Source: RGIG5612 sp045616165 (GTDB lineage Bacteria; Bacillota; Clostridia; Lachnospirales; Lachnospiraceae). Taken from it: DNA of 22,178 nucleotides. The notes beneath the pieces were generated by a model. It saw nothing but the letters and a program-made list of their open reading frames with translations, was not told where the DNA came from and searched no databases. Positions 14,143 to 21,721 of this stretch are shown here, in pieces (within the stretch, counting starts at the first letter, position 1; each line of letters begins with the position of its first letter). The stretch covers positions 1 to 22,178 of the forward strand of contig JAZLGF010000032.1 in assembly GCA_045616165.1 (NCBI GenBank). Direction: 5' to 3'. The position numbers and the translations under genes were made by a program.

Positions 14143-14976
14143 ATGACAATCCAAAAAGCAATAGACTTTGCAATTGAAAAGCTAGAAAAAGTTGGCATCG
14201 ATGATGCAAAAATCGATGCTTTTCTTTTGCTCGAAGCTGGGATAGGAATTGATAAAGCGAAATATTATCTTGATAAAGAAAAAGAAATAAGTAAAGAAGA
14301 AGAAAAACGTTTTTTCGATATGATTGATAGAAGAGTTAATCATGAACCTTGCCAGTACATTATTGGAAAAACAAATTTTATGGGATTTGATATAAATGTT
14401 AATAAAAATGTTTTAATCCCCAGACAAGATACGGAAAGCGTTGTAGAAGAGACTTTAAAGAGAATTCCTAGTAATGCAAAAGTTTTAGATATGTGTACGG
14501 GAAGCGGATGCATAGCAATTGCTCTTAAAAAGCTAAAAGAAAATATTGATGTTTATGCCGTAGATATTTCAACTGATGCTTTAGAAGTTGCAAAAAAAAA
14601 TATAGATGAAAATAATTGCGATATAAAATTAATTCAAAGCGATTTATTTGAGAATATAGAAGATGATTTATTTTTTGATGTAATAGTTTCTAATCCACCA
14701 TATGTAACGGATGAAGAATATGAAAAATTATTGCCAGAAGTAAAGAACTTTGAACCGAAGTTAGCGCTTGTTGCGGGAAAAGAAGGATTAGACATATATA
14801 AACGCCTTATACTGGAAGCAAAAAAGCATTTAAAAGATGATGGAATGGTTTCTTTAGAAATCGGGTGTAATCAAGCAAAAGATGTTAGCGATATCCTTGA
14901 AGAAAATGGTTATCATAATATAGAAGTATTAAAAGATTTACCAGGTTTGGATAGAAACGTAATTGCGTATAAATAA
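14143..14976 (+). CDS. prmC: Peptide chain release factor N5-glutamine methyltransferase PrmC
   Basis: This 277-residue class I SAM-dependent methyltransferase has an N-terminal helical substrate-binding domain (1-85), IPRQDTE (92-98), the SAM-binding loop VLDMCTGSGCIAIAL (114-128), acidic VDIS (140-143) and the catalytic NPPY (184-187). PrmC methylates the Gln of the GGQ motif in release factors, and its substrate RF1 is encoded by the next gene. The ATG at 14143 follows the DUF1385 stop by two bases without an evident Shine-Dalgarno, suggesting translational coupling. Confidence 0.95.
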   Translation: MTIQKAIDFAIEKLEKVGIDDAKIDAFLLLEAGIGIDKAKYYLDKEKEISKEEEKRFFDMIDRRVNHEPCQYIIGKTNFMGFDINVNKNVLIPRQDTESVVEETLKRIPSNAKVLDMCTGSGCIAIALKKLKENIDVYAVDISTDALEVAKKNIDENNCDIKLIQSDLFENIEDDLFFDVIVSNPPYVTDEEYEKLLPEVKNFEPKLALVAGKEGLDIYKRLILEAKKHLKDDGMVSLEIGCNQAKDVSDILEENGYHNIEVLKDLPGLDRNVIAYK

Positions 14977-15005
14977 TTTTACATTGTAAAAATTAAGGGG
15001 AAAAA

Positions 15006-16073
15006 ATGTTCGATAAATTACAATCAATTGAAGAAAGATATAACGAGGTTTTGGAGTTGCTCGGAAGTCCGGATATCACATCGGACCAAAATCAATTTAA
15101 GAAACTTATGAAAGAACAAAGCGACTTAGCACCAATCGTTGAGGCTTATAAACGTTATAGAAATGCAAAACAAACAATAGACGACAGTTTGGAAATCCTT
15201 GATACCGAAAGTGATGAGGAGATTAAGGAGATGGCTAAGGAAGAATTAGCCGAAGCTAAAAAAAGTGTAGAAGAAATAGAAGAAGAACTTAAAGTATTAC
15301 TTCTTCCAAAAGATGAAAATGATGACAAAAACGTTGTCGTTGAGATTCGTGCAGGTGCAGGTGGAGATGAAGCAGCTCTTTTCGCAGCAGAACTTTATCG
15401 TATGTATTGTCGTTTTACTGAAAGAAATGGATGGAAAACTGAACTCGTTTCGATAAATGAAATGGGAATTGGCGGTATGAAAGAAGTTGTATTTATGATT
15501 AACGGCCAAGGCGCATATTCAAAGTTGAAATATGAAAGTGGAGTTCATAGAGTTCAAAGAGTTCCTGTCACAGAAAGTGGTGGACGTATTCATACGTCAA
15601 CAGCAACAGTAGCGGTTATGCCTGAAGCTGAGGACGTGGATATTGAAATTGATATGAATGATTGCAAGTTCGACGTTTTTAGAGCATCAGGTAACGGAGG
15701 ACAATGCGTAAATACAACGGACTCAGCTGTTAGATTAACACACATTCCAACAGGCATAGTTATTTCATGCCAAGATGAGAAAAGCCAGCTTAAAAACAAA
15801 GATAAAGCTCTTAAAGTATTAAAAGCCAGATTATATGATCTCGAAATGCAAAAGAAACAAGCCGCAGAAGCAGCACAAAGAAGAAGCCAGGTTGGAACAG
15901 GAGATCGTTCTGAAAAAATTAAAACTTACAATTTTCCTGAAAACAGAGTAACAGATCATAGAATTAAATTTACAACTTATAGATTGGGAGATATCTTGGA
16001 TGGAGATATTTTCGAATTAATTGATAACTGTATTGCAGCCGACCAAGCGGCAAAGCTTTCAGCTCAGGAATAA
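15006..16073 (+). CDS. prfA: Peptide chain release factor 1 (RF1)
   Basis: This 355-residue class I release factor has the RF1-specific tripeptide Pro187-Val-Thr189 (RVPVTE), the GAGGDEAALFA segment (117-127) and Gly231-Gly-Gln233 in SGNGGQCVNTTDSA. The PVT reading separates it from RF2 (SPF), so it recognises UAA and UAG. Length and domains are complete. AAGGGG is six bases from the ATG. The 29-base gap after prmC holds a small palindrome (14977-14991). It faces the MBOAT gene end to end across 18 bases with no intrinsic terminator visible. Confidence 0.97.
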   Translation: MFDKLQSIEERYNEVLELLGSPDITSDQNQFKKLMKEQSDLAPIVEAYKRYRNAKQTIDDSLEILDTESDEEIKEMAKEELAEAKKSVEEIEEELKVLLLPKDENDDKNVVVEIRAGAGGDEAALFAAELYRMYCRFTERNGWKTELVSINEMGIGGMKEVVFMINGQGAYSKLKYESGVHRVQRVPVTESGGRIHTSTATVAVMPEAEDVDIEIDMNDCKFDVFRASGNGGQCVNTTDSAVRLTHIPTGIVISCQDEKSQLKNKDKALKVLKARLYDLEMQKKQAAEAAQRRSQVGTGDRSEKIKTYNFPENRVTDHRIKFTTYRLGDILDGDIFELIDNCIAADQAAKLSAQE

Positions 16074-16091
16074 AAATAAAGCCTCATAGAG

Positions 16092-17543
16092 TTAGAATCG
16101 GCCGTATATTGATGGACTGTAAGAGCCCTGCAAAATCATTAATATAGACCAAACAATTATAATTATTTGAAAAACAAAATCTACTATTTGTACTAAAGTA
16201 TATTTTTGAACTTTCAAATATAATTTCTTAAGTGGACGTTGCAAAGTTCCACAAAATAGTATTCCCATTATAACTGCAAAAATCAAATCAATAGTTAGAA
16301 AGCTTGCAATTGAAATATAACTTCCCTTTGTACTGAAAGAGAAAAGATTATTAAAGTAGCTAAGAGCAGAAGTAAGATTTGAGCATCTAAAGAATACCCA
16401 GTTTAATACAATTATTATTAATGTGTAGAAAACATTAACTATTTTAATAGGGTTTTTTTCGAGCAATTTTCCAAGGAATAGTTTCTCTATGATGCTGAAG
16501 AATGCGAAAACTCCACCCCAAATAATAAATGTTATATCTGCGCCGTGCCATATTCCGGTAACAATAAATACAATTGCAAGGTTAAATAGATTTCTAGCTA
16601 AACCCTTACGACTGCCGCCTAAAGGGATATAAAGGTAATCTCTAAACCAAAATGATAAACTTTGGTGCCATCTGCGCCAAAATTCTTTTATTGAAAAACT
16701 TGTGTATGGATAATCGAAGTTTTCGCTAATATTAAATCCGAACATTTTTCCAAGACCAATTGCCATATCGGTATAACCTGAAAAGTCAAAATAAATCTGG
16801 AGAGTGTAAAGAATAATGCCGAACCATGCAACAGGAGTTCCTAAAATATCTCCAGCTTCATGTGATGCCCAAATTTGATCAACAACAACGCCTATTGTAT
16901 TAGCAATGATAACTTTTTTTCCAAGGCCATACGCAAAACGTTTAATTCCTTTTCTAAATGTGATAAGAGAAATATTATCTACAAATGAAATTTTAATTTG
17001 GGTTCCCAAATCACCATAACGCATTATTGGACCTTGAGCCAATTTTACAAAAAAGGTACTGAATAAAGCATAGTCTATTATATTAGCTTCAGGATCAACA
17101 TCACCTCTATAGCAATCTACTAAATAACCAATTTGCTGGAAAATAATAAATGAGAATGCAAGAGGCATAATAATTTTAAGGGCAGGTCCATCAAAGACGG
17201 TGCCTTTTAGTAATGAATCACTAAGTAAATTAAAATATTTGAAAAATGCTAACCAAAGTATATCGATTAAAACTCCGAAAAAGAGTAAAACTTTTTTTCC
17301 AGCAGTTTTTTTCTTTTTGCGAAATCCAAGTCCGAAAAGATAATTTATTAGGATGCATGCAATGAATACGAAAAGCCCCTTAATTCCTGCAAGAGCATAA
17401 AAAACCAAGCTGGCTACAAGTAATACAAGCTTAAGTATTGTAGTCTTGATTTTTTTATTTTCAATGACTAAACAAACCAGATAAAAAAGCCCTAATACGA
17501 TAGGGAAGAATAGCCATAAAAAATTAACGGATGCAAATTCCAT
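16092..17543 (-). CDS. MBOAT-family membrane O-acyltransferase (AlgI/DltB-like)
   Basis: This 483-residue polytopic protein has the AlgI-type signatures YFDFSGYTDMAIGLG (251-265), EFWRRWHQSLSFWFRDYLY (287-305) with IPLGGS following, and the catalytic-His motif TGIWHGADITFIIWG (329-343; His333). MBOAT proteins of this group pass acetyl or acyl groups across the membrane to cell-wall or exopolysaccharide acceptors, normally with an SGNH-type partner. None is adjacent, so the acceptor is unknown. The start at 17543 follows AGGGG by eight bases; the open frame extends to 17600 but that covers the promoter. Transcription diverges from clpB. Confidence 0.92.
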   Translation of the reverse strand: MEFASVNFLWLFFPIVLGLFYLVCLVIENKKIKTTILKLVLLVASLVFYALAGIKGLFVFIACILINYLFGLGFRKKKKTAGKKVLLFFGVLIDILWLAFFKYFNLLSDSLLKGTVFDGPALKIIMPLAFSFIIFQQIGYLVDCYRGDVDPEANIIDYALFSTFFVKLAQGPIMRYGDLGTQIKISFVDNISLITFRKGIKRFAYGLGKKVIIANTIGVVVDQIWASHEAGDILGTPVAWFGIILYTLQIYFDFSGYTDMAIGLGKMFGFNISENFDYPYTSFSIKEFWRRWHQSLSFWFRDYLYIPLGGSRKGLARNLFNLAIVFIVTGIWHGADITFIIWGGVFAFFSIIEKLFLGKLLEKNPIKIVNVFYTLIIIVLNWVFFRCSNLTSALSYFNNLFSFSTKGSYISIASFLTIDLIFAVIMGILFCGTLQRPLKKLYLKVQKYTLVQIVDFVFQIIIIVWSILMILQGSYSPSIYGRF

Positions 17544-17571
17544 GATGAATCCCCTAAAAATTGTTTCCTTT

Positions 17572-17600
17572 ATTTTACTATTTTCGATGGTCTCTATCAA
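17572..17600 (-). promoter_or_regulatory. SigA-type promoter for the MBOAT gene
   Basis: On the minus strand there is a -35 TTGATA (17600-17595), a 17-bp spacer and a -10 TAAAAT (17577-17572), each five of six to consensus. The predicted start is near 17565, about 20 bases before the start codon. Confidence 0.75.
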
Positions 17601-17633
17601 TAATGAAAAATTACTAAAAATTCTAAATTATGC

Positions 17634-17662
17634 TTGCATTTTATTATATTGAGTGTTATATT
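17634..17662 (+). promoter_or_regulatory. SigA-type promoter for clpB
   Basis: A -35 TTGCAT (17634-17639), a 17-bp spacer and an extended -10 TGTTATATT (17654-17662) give a predicted start near 17669, placing the CIRCE operator a few bases into the transcript. Confidence 0.75.
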
Positions 17663-17675
17663 ACACATAGAACAG

Positions 17676-17702
17676 TTAGCAGTCACCAAAGGAGAGTGCT
17701 AA
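17676..17702 (+). promoter_or_regulatory. CIRCE operator (HrcA-binding site)
   Basis: The left arm TTAGCAGTC (17676-17684), a 9-bp spacer and the right arm GAGTGCTAA (17694-17702) match the CIRCE inverted repeat with a single deviation in the left arm (G for C at 17682). Position just downstream of the clpB promoter is the standard arrangement for repression by HrcA, released on heat shock. Confidence 0.93.
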
Positions 17703-17738
17703 CAATCACAGAAAATAATTGTTAAAGAGGTGATATTT

Positions 17739-20327
17739 ATGAATATCCAGAAATTTACACAAAAATCTATAGAAGCAATAAATGATTGCCAAAAAATAGC
17801 AAATGATAATGGAAACCAGGAAGTTGGTTGCGAACATTTTCTTTTGGCGTTATTAACCCAGGATGATGCTTTGATTTCTAAATTAATTGAAAAAATGGGC
17901 ATCGACAAGGTTCAATTTGAACATGCTGTTAATGAAGAAATTTCAAAAAAACCAAAAGTATCTGGTGGCGCTAATCTCTATATTAGCGGAACATTAAATA
18001 GCGTTTTATTAAGTGCTGAAGATGAAGCGAAGGTAATGAATGATGATTATGTATCTGTTGAACATCTATTTTTGTCTATGCTTAAAAAATCAAATAAAGA
18101 ATTAAAAGAACTTTTTAAGAGATTTGGAATTGATCGGGATACATTTTTACAGGCATTAAGTAGTGTTAGAGGTAACCAAAGAATTACTTCTGATAATCCG
18201 GAAGAAACGTATGAAGCTCTTGAAAAATACGGAATGGATCTTGTTGAAAAAGCTAGAGCTCAAAAGATGGACCCTGTTATAGGAAGAGATGCTGAAATAA
18301 GAAATGTCATTAGAATTCTTTCAAGAAAAACTAAAAATAATCCAGTACTTATTGGTGAGCCAGGTGTTGGCAAGACTGCGGTTGTAGAAGGATTGGCTCA
18401 GCGAATTGTAAAAGGAGATGTTCCTGAAGGCTTAAAAGAAAAAACTATCTTTTCATTAGATATGGGGGCATTAGTTGCTGGCGCTAAATATCGAGGAGAG
18501 TTTGAAGAAAGATTGAAAGCAGTTTTGCAGGAAGTTAAAGAAAGCGACGGAAGAATTATTCTATTTATTGATGAAATTCACACTATTGTCGGCGCTGGAA
18601 AAACTGAAGGTAGCATGGATGCTGGAAATATGCTTAAACCTATGCTTGCAAGAGGGGAACTTCACTGCATAGGTGCAACAACACTGGATGAACATAGAAA
18701 ATATATCGAAAAAGATCCTGCGCTTGAACGTCGTTTCCAACCGGTTATGGTTGATGAACCGACGCTTGAAGATACTATTTCAATTTTAAGAGGATTAAAA
18801 GAACGTTATGAAGTTTTCCATGGCGTAAAAATTACGGATTCAGCTTTAGTAAATGCTGCAGTTCTTTCAGACAGATATATAACAGATAGATTTCTTCCTG
18901 ATAAGGCTATTGATCTTGTTGACGAAGCATGTGCACTTATTAAAACAGAACTTGATTCTATGCCGACTGAACTTGATGAACTAAGAAGAAAAGTTATGCA
19001 AATGGAAATTGAAGAAACTGCACTAAAAAAAGAAACTGATAAATTAAGTAAGGAACGCTTAGAAGAACTTCAAAAAGAATTAGCAGAACTTAAAGATTCT
19101 TTTAATAGTCGAAAGGCTACTTGGGAAAACGAAAAAGCAAGTGTAGAAAAACTTTCCTTGCTTAGAGAAAAAATAGAAAGCTTAAATAATCAAATCCAAA
19201 TTGCAGAAAGAGAATACGACCTTGAAAAAGTTGCAGAACTTAAATATGGCGAACTTCCTGCTGCACAAAAAGAATTAGAAGATGAAGAAGCAAAGGTTAA
19301 GGATAAGGATTTATCTTTAGTTAGACAGGCTGTAACTGATGAAGAAATTGCGAGAATTATTTCTAGATGGACGGGTATTCCAGTAGCAAAATTAAATGAA
19401 AGCGAAAGAAATAAAATATTAACTTTAAGTGATATTCTTCATAAGAGAGTGGTTGGACAAGACGAAGGTGTACAAAAAGTTGTTGAAGCTATTTGGCGTA
19501 GCAAAGCAGGTATTAAAGAACCGAGACGTCCTATTGGTTCGTTCATGTTCTTAGGGCCAACAGGTGTAGGTAAAACAGAACTTGCGAAGGCTTTGGCAGA
19601 AGCGCTTTTTGACGACGAGAATAATATTGTTCGTATTGATATGAGCGAATACATGGAGAAACATTCGGTATCAAGACTTATTGGTGCGCCTCCGGGATAT
19701 GTCGGATATGATGAAGGTGGCCAACTTACAGAAGCTATCAGAAGAAAACCTTATAGCGTTGTTCTGTTTGATGAAGTTGAAAAAGCGCATCCAGATGTAT
19801 TTAATGTACTGTTACAGGTTCTTGATGATGGACGAATTACTGACTCGCAAGGAAGGACAGTAGATTTTAAGAATACTATTTTAATAATGACTAGTAACAT
19901 AGGTTCTTCGTTCTTACTTGATGGAATTGACTCTAATGGCGAAATTTCTTCTGAGGCAGCAGATATGGCAATGAATCAACTTAGAGGTTCGTTTAGACCA
20001 GAGTTCTTAAACAGACTGGATGAGATTATTATGTTTAAACCACTTACAAAAGAAAATATTTCATCCATCATTAATTTGCAACTTGAAGATATTAATAAAC
20101 TTTTAGCTGATAAACAAATATCTCTTGAATTAAGTGATGAGGCTAAAGAGTTAGTTGCTAATAGAGCTTATGATCCTGCTTATGGTGCAAGACCTCTTAA
20201 GAGATATTTACAAAAGAATATAATAACTCTTGCAGCGAAACTTATTCTTAAAGGTGATATAGAAATAGGTGAAACGATTTTAATTAAAGTAGATGATAAT
20301 AATGAATTGGCTGCAAAAGTAAAGTAA
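17739..20327 (+). CDS. clpB: ATP-dependent disaggregase ClpB
   Basis: This 862-residue Hsp100 protein has an N-terminal Clp repeat domain (1-145), NBD1 with Walker A GEPGVGKT (206-213), pore loop KYRGEFEERL (250-259) and Walker B ILFIDE (274-279). A coiled-coil M domain (about 405-525) separates it from NBD2, which has Walker A GPTGVGKT (606-613) and the GYVGYDEGG pore loop. The M domain identifies ClpB rather than ClpA/ClpE. With DnaK it rescues aggregated proteins. GAGGTG six bases before the ATG at 17739 decides the start; a GTG at 17730 overlaps it. It has its own promoter, CIRCE and terminator. Confidence 0.97.
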   Translation: MNIQKFTQKSIEAINDCQKIANDNGNQEVGCEHFLLALLTQDDALISKLIEKMGIDKVQFEHAVNEEISKKPKVSGGANLYISGTLNSVLLSAEDEAKVMNDDYVSVEHLFLSMLKKSNKELKELFKRFGIDRDTFLQALSSVRGNQRITSDNPEETYEALEKYGMDLVEKARAQKMDPVIGRDAEIRNVIRILSRKTKNNPVLIGEPGVGKTAVVEGLAQRIVKGDVPEGLKEKTIFSLDMGALVAGAKYRGEFEERLKAVLQEVKESDGRIILFIDEIHTIVGAGKTEGSMDAGNMLKPMLARGELHCIGATTLDEHRKYIEKDPALERRFQPVMVDEPTLEDTISILRGLKERYEVFHGVKITDSALVNAAVLSDRYITDRFLPDKAIDLVDEACALIKTELDSMPTELDELRRKVMQMEIEETALKKETDKLSKERLEELQKELAELKDSFNSRKATWENEKASVEKLSLLREKIESLNNQIQIAEREYDLEKVAELKYGELPAAQKELEDEEAKVKDKDLSLVRQAVTDEEIARIISRWTGIPVAKLNESERNKILTLSDILHKRVVGQDEGVQKVVEAIWRSKAGIKEPRRPIGSFMFLGPTGVGKTELAKALAEALFDDENNIVRIDMSEYMEKHSVSRLIGAPPGYVGYDEGGQLTEAIRRKPYSVVLFDEVEKAHPDVFNVLLQVLDDGRITDSQGRTVDFKNTILIMTSNIGSSFLLDGIDSNGEISSEAADMAMNQLRGSFRPEFLNRLDEIIMFKPLTKENISSIINLQLEDINKLLADKQISLELSDEAKELVANRAYDPAYGARPLKRYLQKNIITLAAKLILKGDIEIGETILIKVDDNNELAAKVK

Positions 20328-20343
20328 CTAGATACGGAATCTA

Positions 20344-20375
20344 AAAAATGCCCGGAATCATTTCCGGGCATTTTT
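20344..20375. terminator. Bidirectional intrinsic terminator between clpB and gap
   Basis: A 14-bp perfect stem (20344-20357 with 20362-20375) closes a 4-nt loop. It has a GC-rich core GCCCGG and A/T ends, so it can terminate clpB on the plus strand and gap on the minus strand. Confidence 0.92.
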
Positions 20376-20386
20376 GCATTTGTTTA

Positions 20387-21448
20387 TTATTTTTTCTTTT
20401 TAGCTGGGGCTTTCTTTGTAGTAGCTTTCTTTTTTGGATGGGCAACATTGTCCATGTGCTGGATAAGCTCTAAAACTTTGTTTGAATAACCCCATTCGTT
20501 ATCATACCATGCAATCAATTTAACGAAAGTGTCTGTAAGAGCAATGCCGGCTGTAGCATCAAAGATACATGTACGTGGGTCATTAAGGAAATCAGATGAT
20601 ACAACTGCGTCATGTGTATAGCCTAAGATACCTTTCATTGTTGTCTTTGAAGCTTTTTCAACAACCTTACAGATTTCATCATATGTAGCAGGTTTTTTAA
20701 GCTTTAAGGTAACATCAACAACCGAAACATCAAGTACAGGAACTCTAAAGCTCATGCCTGTAAGCTTTCCAGCTAATTCAGGAATAACTTTACCTACAGC
20801 TTTGGCCGCACCGGTTGAAGATGGGATTATATTACCTGAAGCAGCACGTCCACCTCTCCAGTCTTTCTTTGAAGGACCATCAACAGTTCCTTGAGTTGCT
20901 GTTGTCGAGTGAACAGTACTCATTAAACCTTCTTCAATTCCAAATGCGTCATTAATAACTTTTGCTAAAGGAGCAAGACAGTTTGTTGTACATGAAGCGT
21001 TTGAAACTATATGCATATCTTTTGTATATGATTCATGGTTAACGCCCATAACAAACATCGGAGCGTCTGCCGATGGGGCGGAGATTACAACATTTTTAGC
21101 GCCAGCTTCAAGATGAAGTTTAGCTTTATCCATTGTTGTAAATTTGCCTGTTGATTCAATAACGTAGTCAACTCCTAATTCTTTCCAAGGAAGTTTAAGA
21201 GGATCCATTTCGTTATAAACATTTATTTTATTTCCATTAACTAATAAATGTTCGCCCTGAATACGAATATCTGTTCTGAAACGACCGTGCATTGTATCGT
21301 AACGCAATAAATACTTCATATAGTCAGGATCCATAGAAGGATCGTTGATTGCTACAAATTTAATGTTTTCATTGTTGATTCCTGCTCTCATAACGAGACG
21401 GCCAATACGGCCAAATCCGTTGATTGCAATTTTAATTTTTCTTGCCAT
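20387..21448 (-). CDS. gap: Glyceraldehyde-3-phosphate dehydrogenase, type I, with lysine-rich C-terminal tail
   Basis: This 353-residue GAPDH has the Rossmann motif INGFGRIGR (9-17), Asp36 after the second strand (typical of NAD preference), the catalytic Cys153 in SNASCTTNCLAP (149-160), His180, and the C-terminal WYDNEWGYSNKV (314-325). It catalyses the oxidative phosphorylation step of glycolysis. The enzyme proper ends near residue 337, the usual family length. Residues 338-353 form a tail of Lys, Ala, Thr and Pro that ends in four lysines and is not part of the fold. The ATG at 21448 was chosen over a GTG three codons upstream, because family members begin just before the Rossmann strand; the Shine-Dalgarno is weak (AGAAGTG). 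It is transcribed alone. Confidence 0.95.
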   Translation of the reverse strand: MARKIKIAINGFGRIGRLVMRAGINNENIKFVAINDPSMDPDYMKYLLRYDTMHGRFRTDIRIQGEHLLVNGNKINVYNEMDPLKLPWKELGVDYVIESTGKFTTMDKAKLHLEAGAKNVVISAPSADAPMFVMGVNHESYTKDMHIVSNASCTTNCLAPLAKVINDAFGIEEGLMSTVHSTTATQGTVDGPSKKDWRGGRAASGNIIPSSTGAAKAVGKVIPELAGKLTGMSFRVPVLDVSVVDVTLKLKKPATYDEICKVVEKASKTTMKGILGYTHDAVVSSDFLNDPRTCIFDATAGIALTDTFVKLIAWYDNEWGYSNKVLELIQHMDNVAHPKKKATTKKAPAKKKK

Positions 21449-21553
21449 TTTCTTCACTTCTTTCTCTTAAATATTACTCTATTGAAAAGGAGCGTTAACG
21501 GGTGTTCTTGTAAAGATTCCTTTGCTCCAAAAAAGCATAGTTAATTTTTTAAC

Positions 21554-21566
21554 ATTCCGTTGGAAT
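21554..21566 (-). promoter_or_regulatory. Palindromic operator candidate over the gap promoter
   Basis: ATTCC (21554-21558), a 3-bp centre and GGAAT (21562-21566) form a perfect inverted repeat covering the end of the -10 and the predicted start of gap. A bound repressor would block initiation. The regulator is unknown. Further down the leader a GGAGC/GCTCC pairing (21489-21493, 21524-21528) could form a weak stem. Confidence 0.5.
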
Positions 21567-21593
21567 TGTATTATAGTAAATTATTTTTTTCAA
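21565..21593 (-). promoter_or_regulatory. SigA-type promoter for gap
   Basis: On the minus strand there is a -35 TTGAAA (21593-21588), a 17-bp spacer and a -10 TACAAT (21570-21565). The predicted start is near 21558, giving a leader of about 110 nt. Confidence 0.7.
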
Positions 21594-21602
21594 GATACTT
21601 TA

Positions 21603-21635
21603 TAACAAATTAACGATATTTAACAATATTTTAAC
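21603..21635 (+). repeat. Phased TAAC direct repeats upstream of the right-edge gene
   Basis: TAAC occurs at 21603, 21611, 21621 and 21632, with the last three inside TTAAC-n5/6 units at 10- and 11-bp intervals. The array lies about 60-90 bp upstream of the predicted start of the right-edge UroD-fold gene and behind the gap promoter. It could be a direct-repeat activator site or simply AT-rich sequence. Confidence 0.35.
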
Positions 21636-21677
21636 ATTTGTGATTAAATATAATTAATACAAATAATTAGAAAATTG

Positions 21678-21686
21678 TGGTACAAT
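21678..21686 (+). promoter_or_regulatory. Extended -10 promoter for the right-edge gene
   Basis: TGGTACAAT (21678-21686) is an extended -10 with a poor -35 (TACAAA, 17 bp upstream), which would fit an activator-dependent promoter. The predicted start is near 21693, 29 bases before the ATG. Confidence 0.55.
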
Positions 21687-21721
21687 CTAAAGAAGTAATA
21701 GTTAAATTGGAAGTAAGTAAT

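Noticed and set aside
17544..17600. Longer N-terminus for the MBOAT protein
   Set aside because: AGGGG precedes the ATG at 17543, and the extension overlaps a near-consensus promoter.
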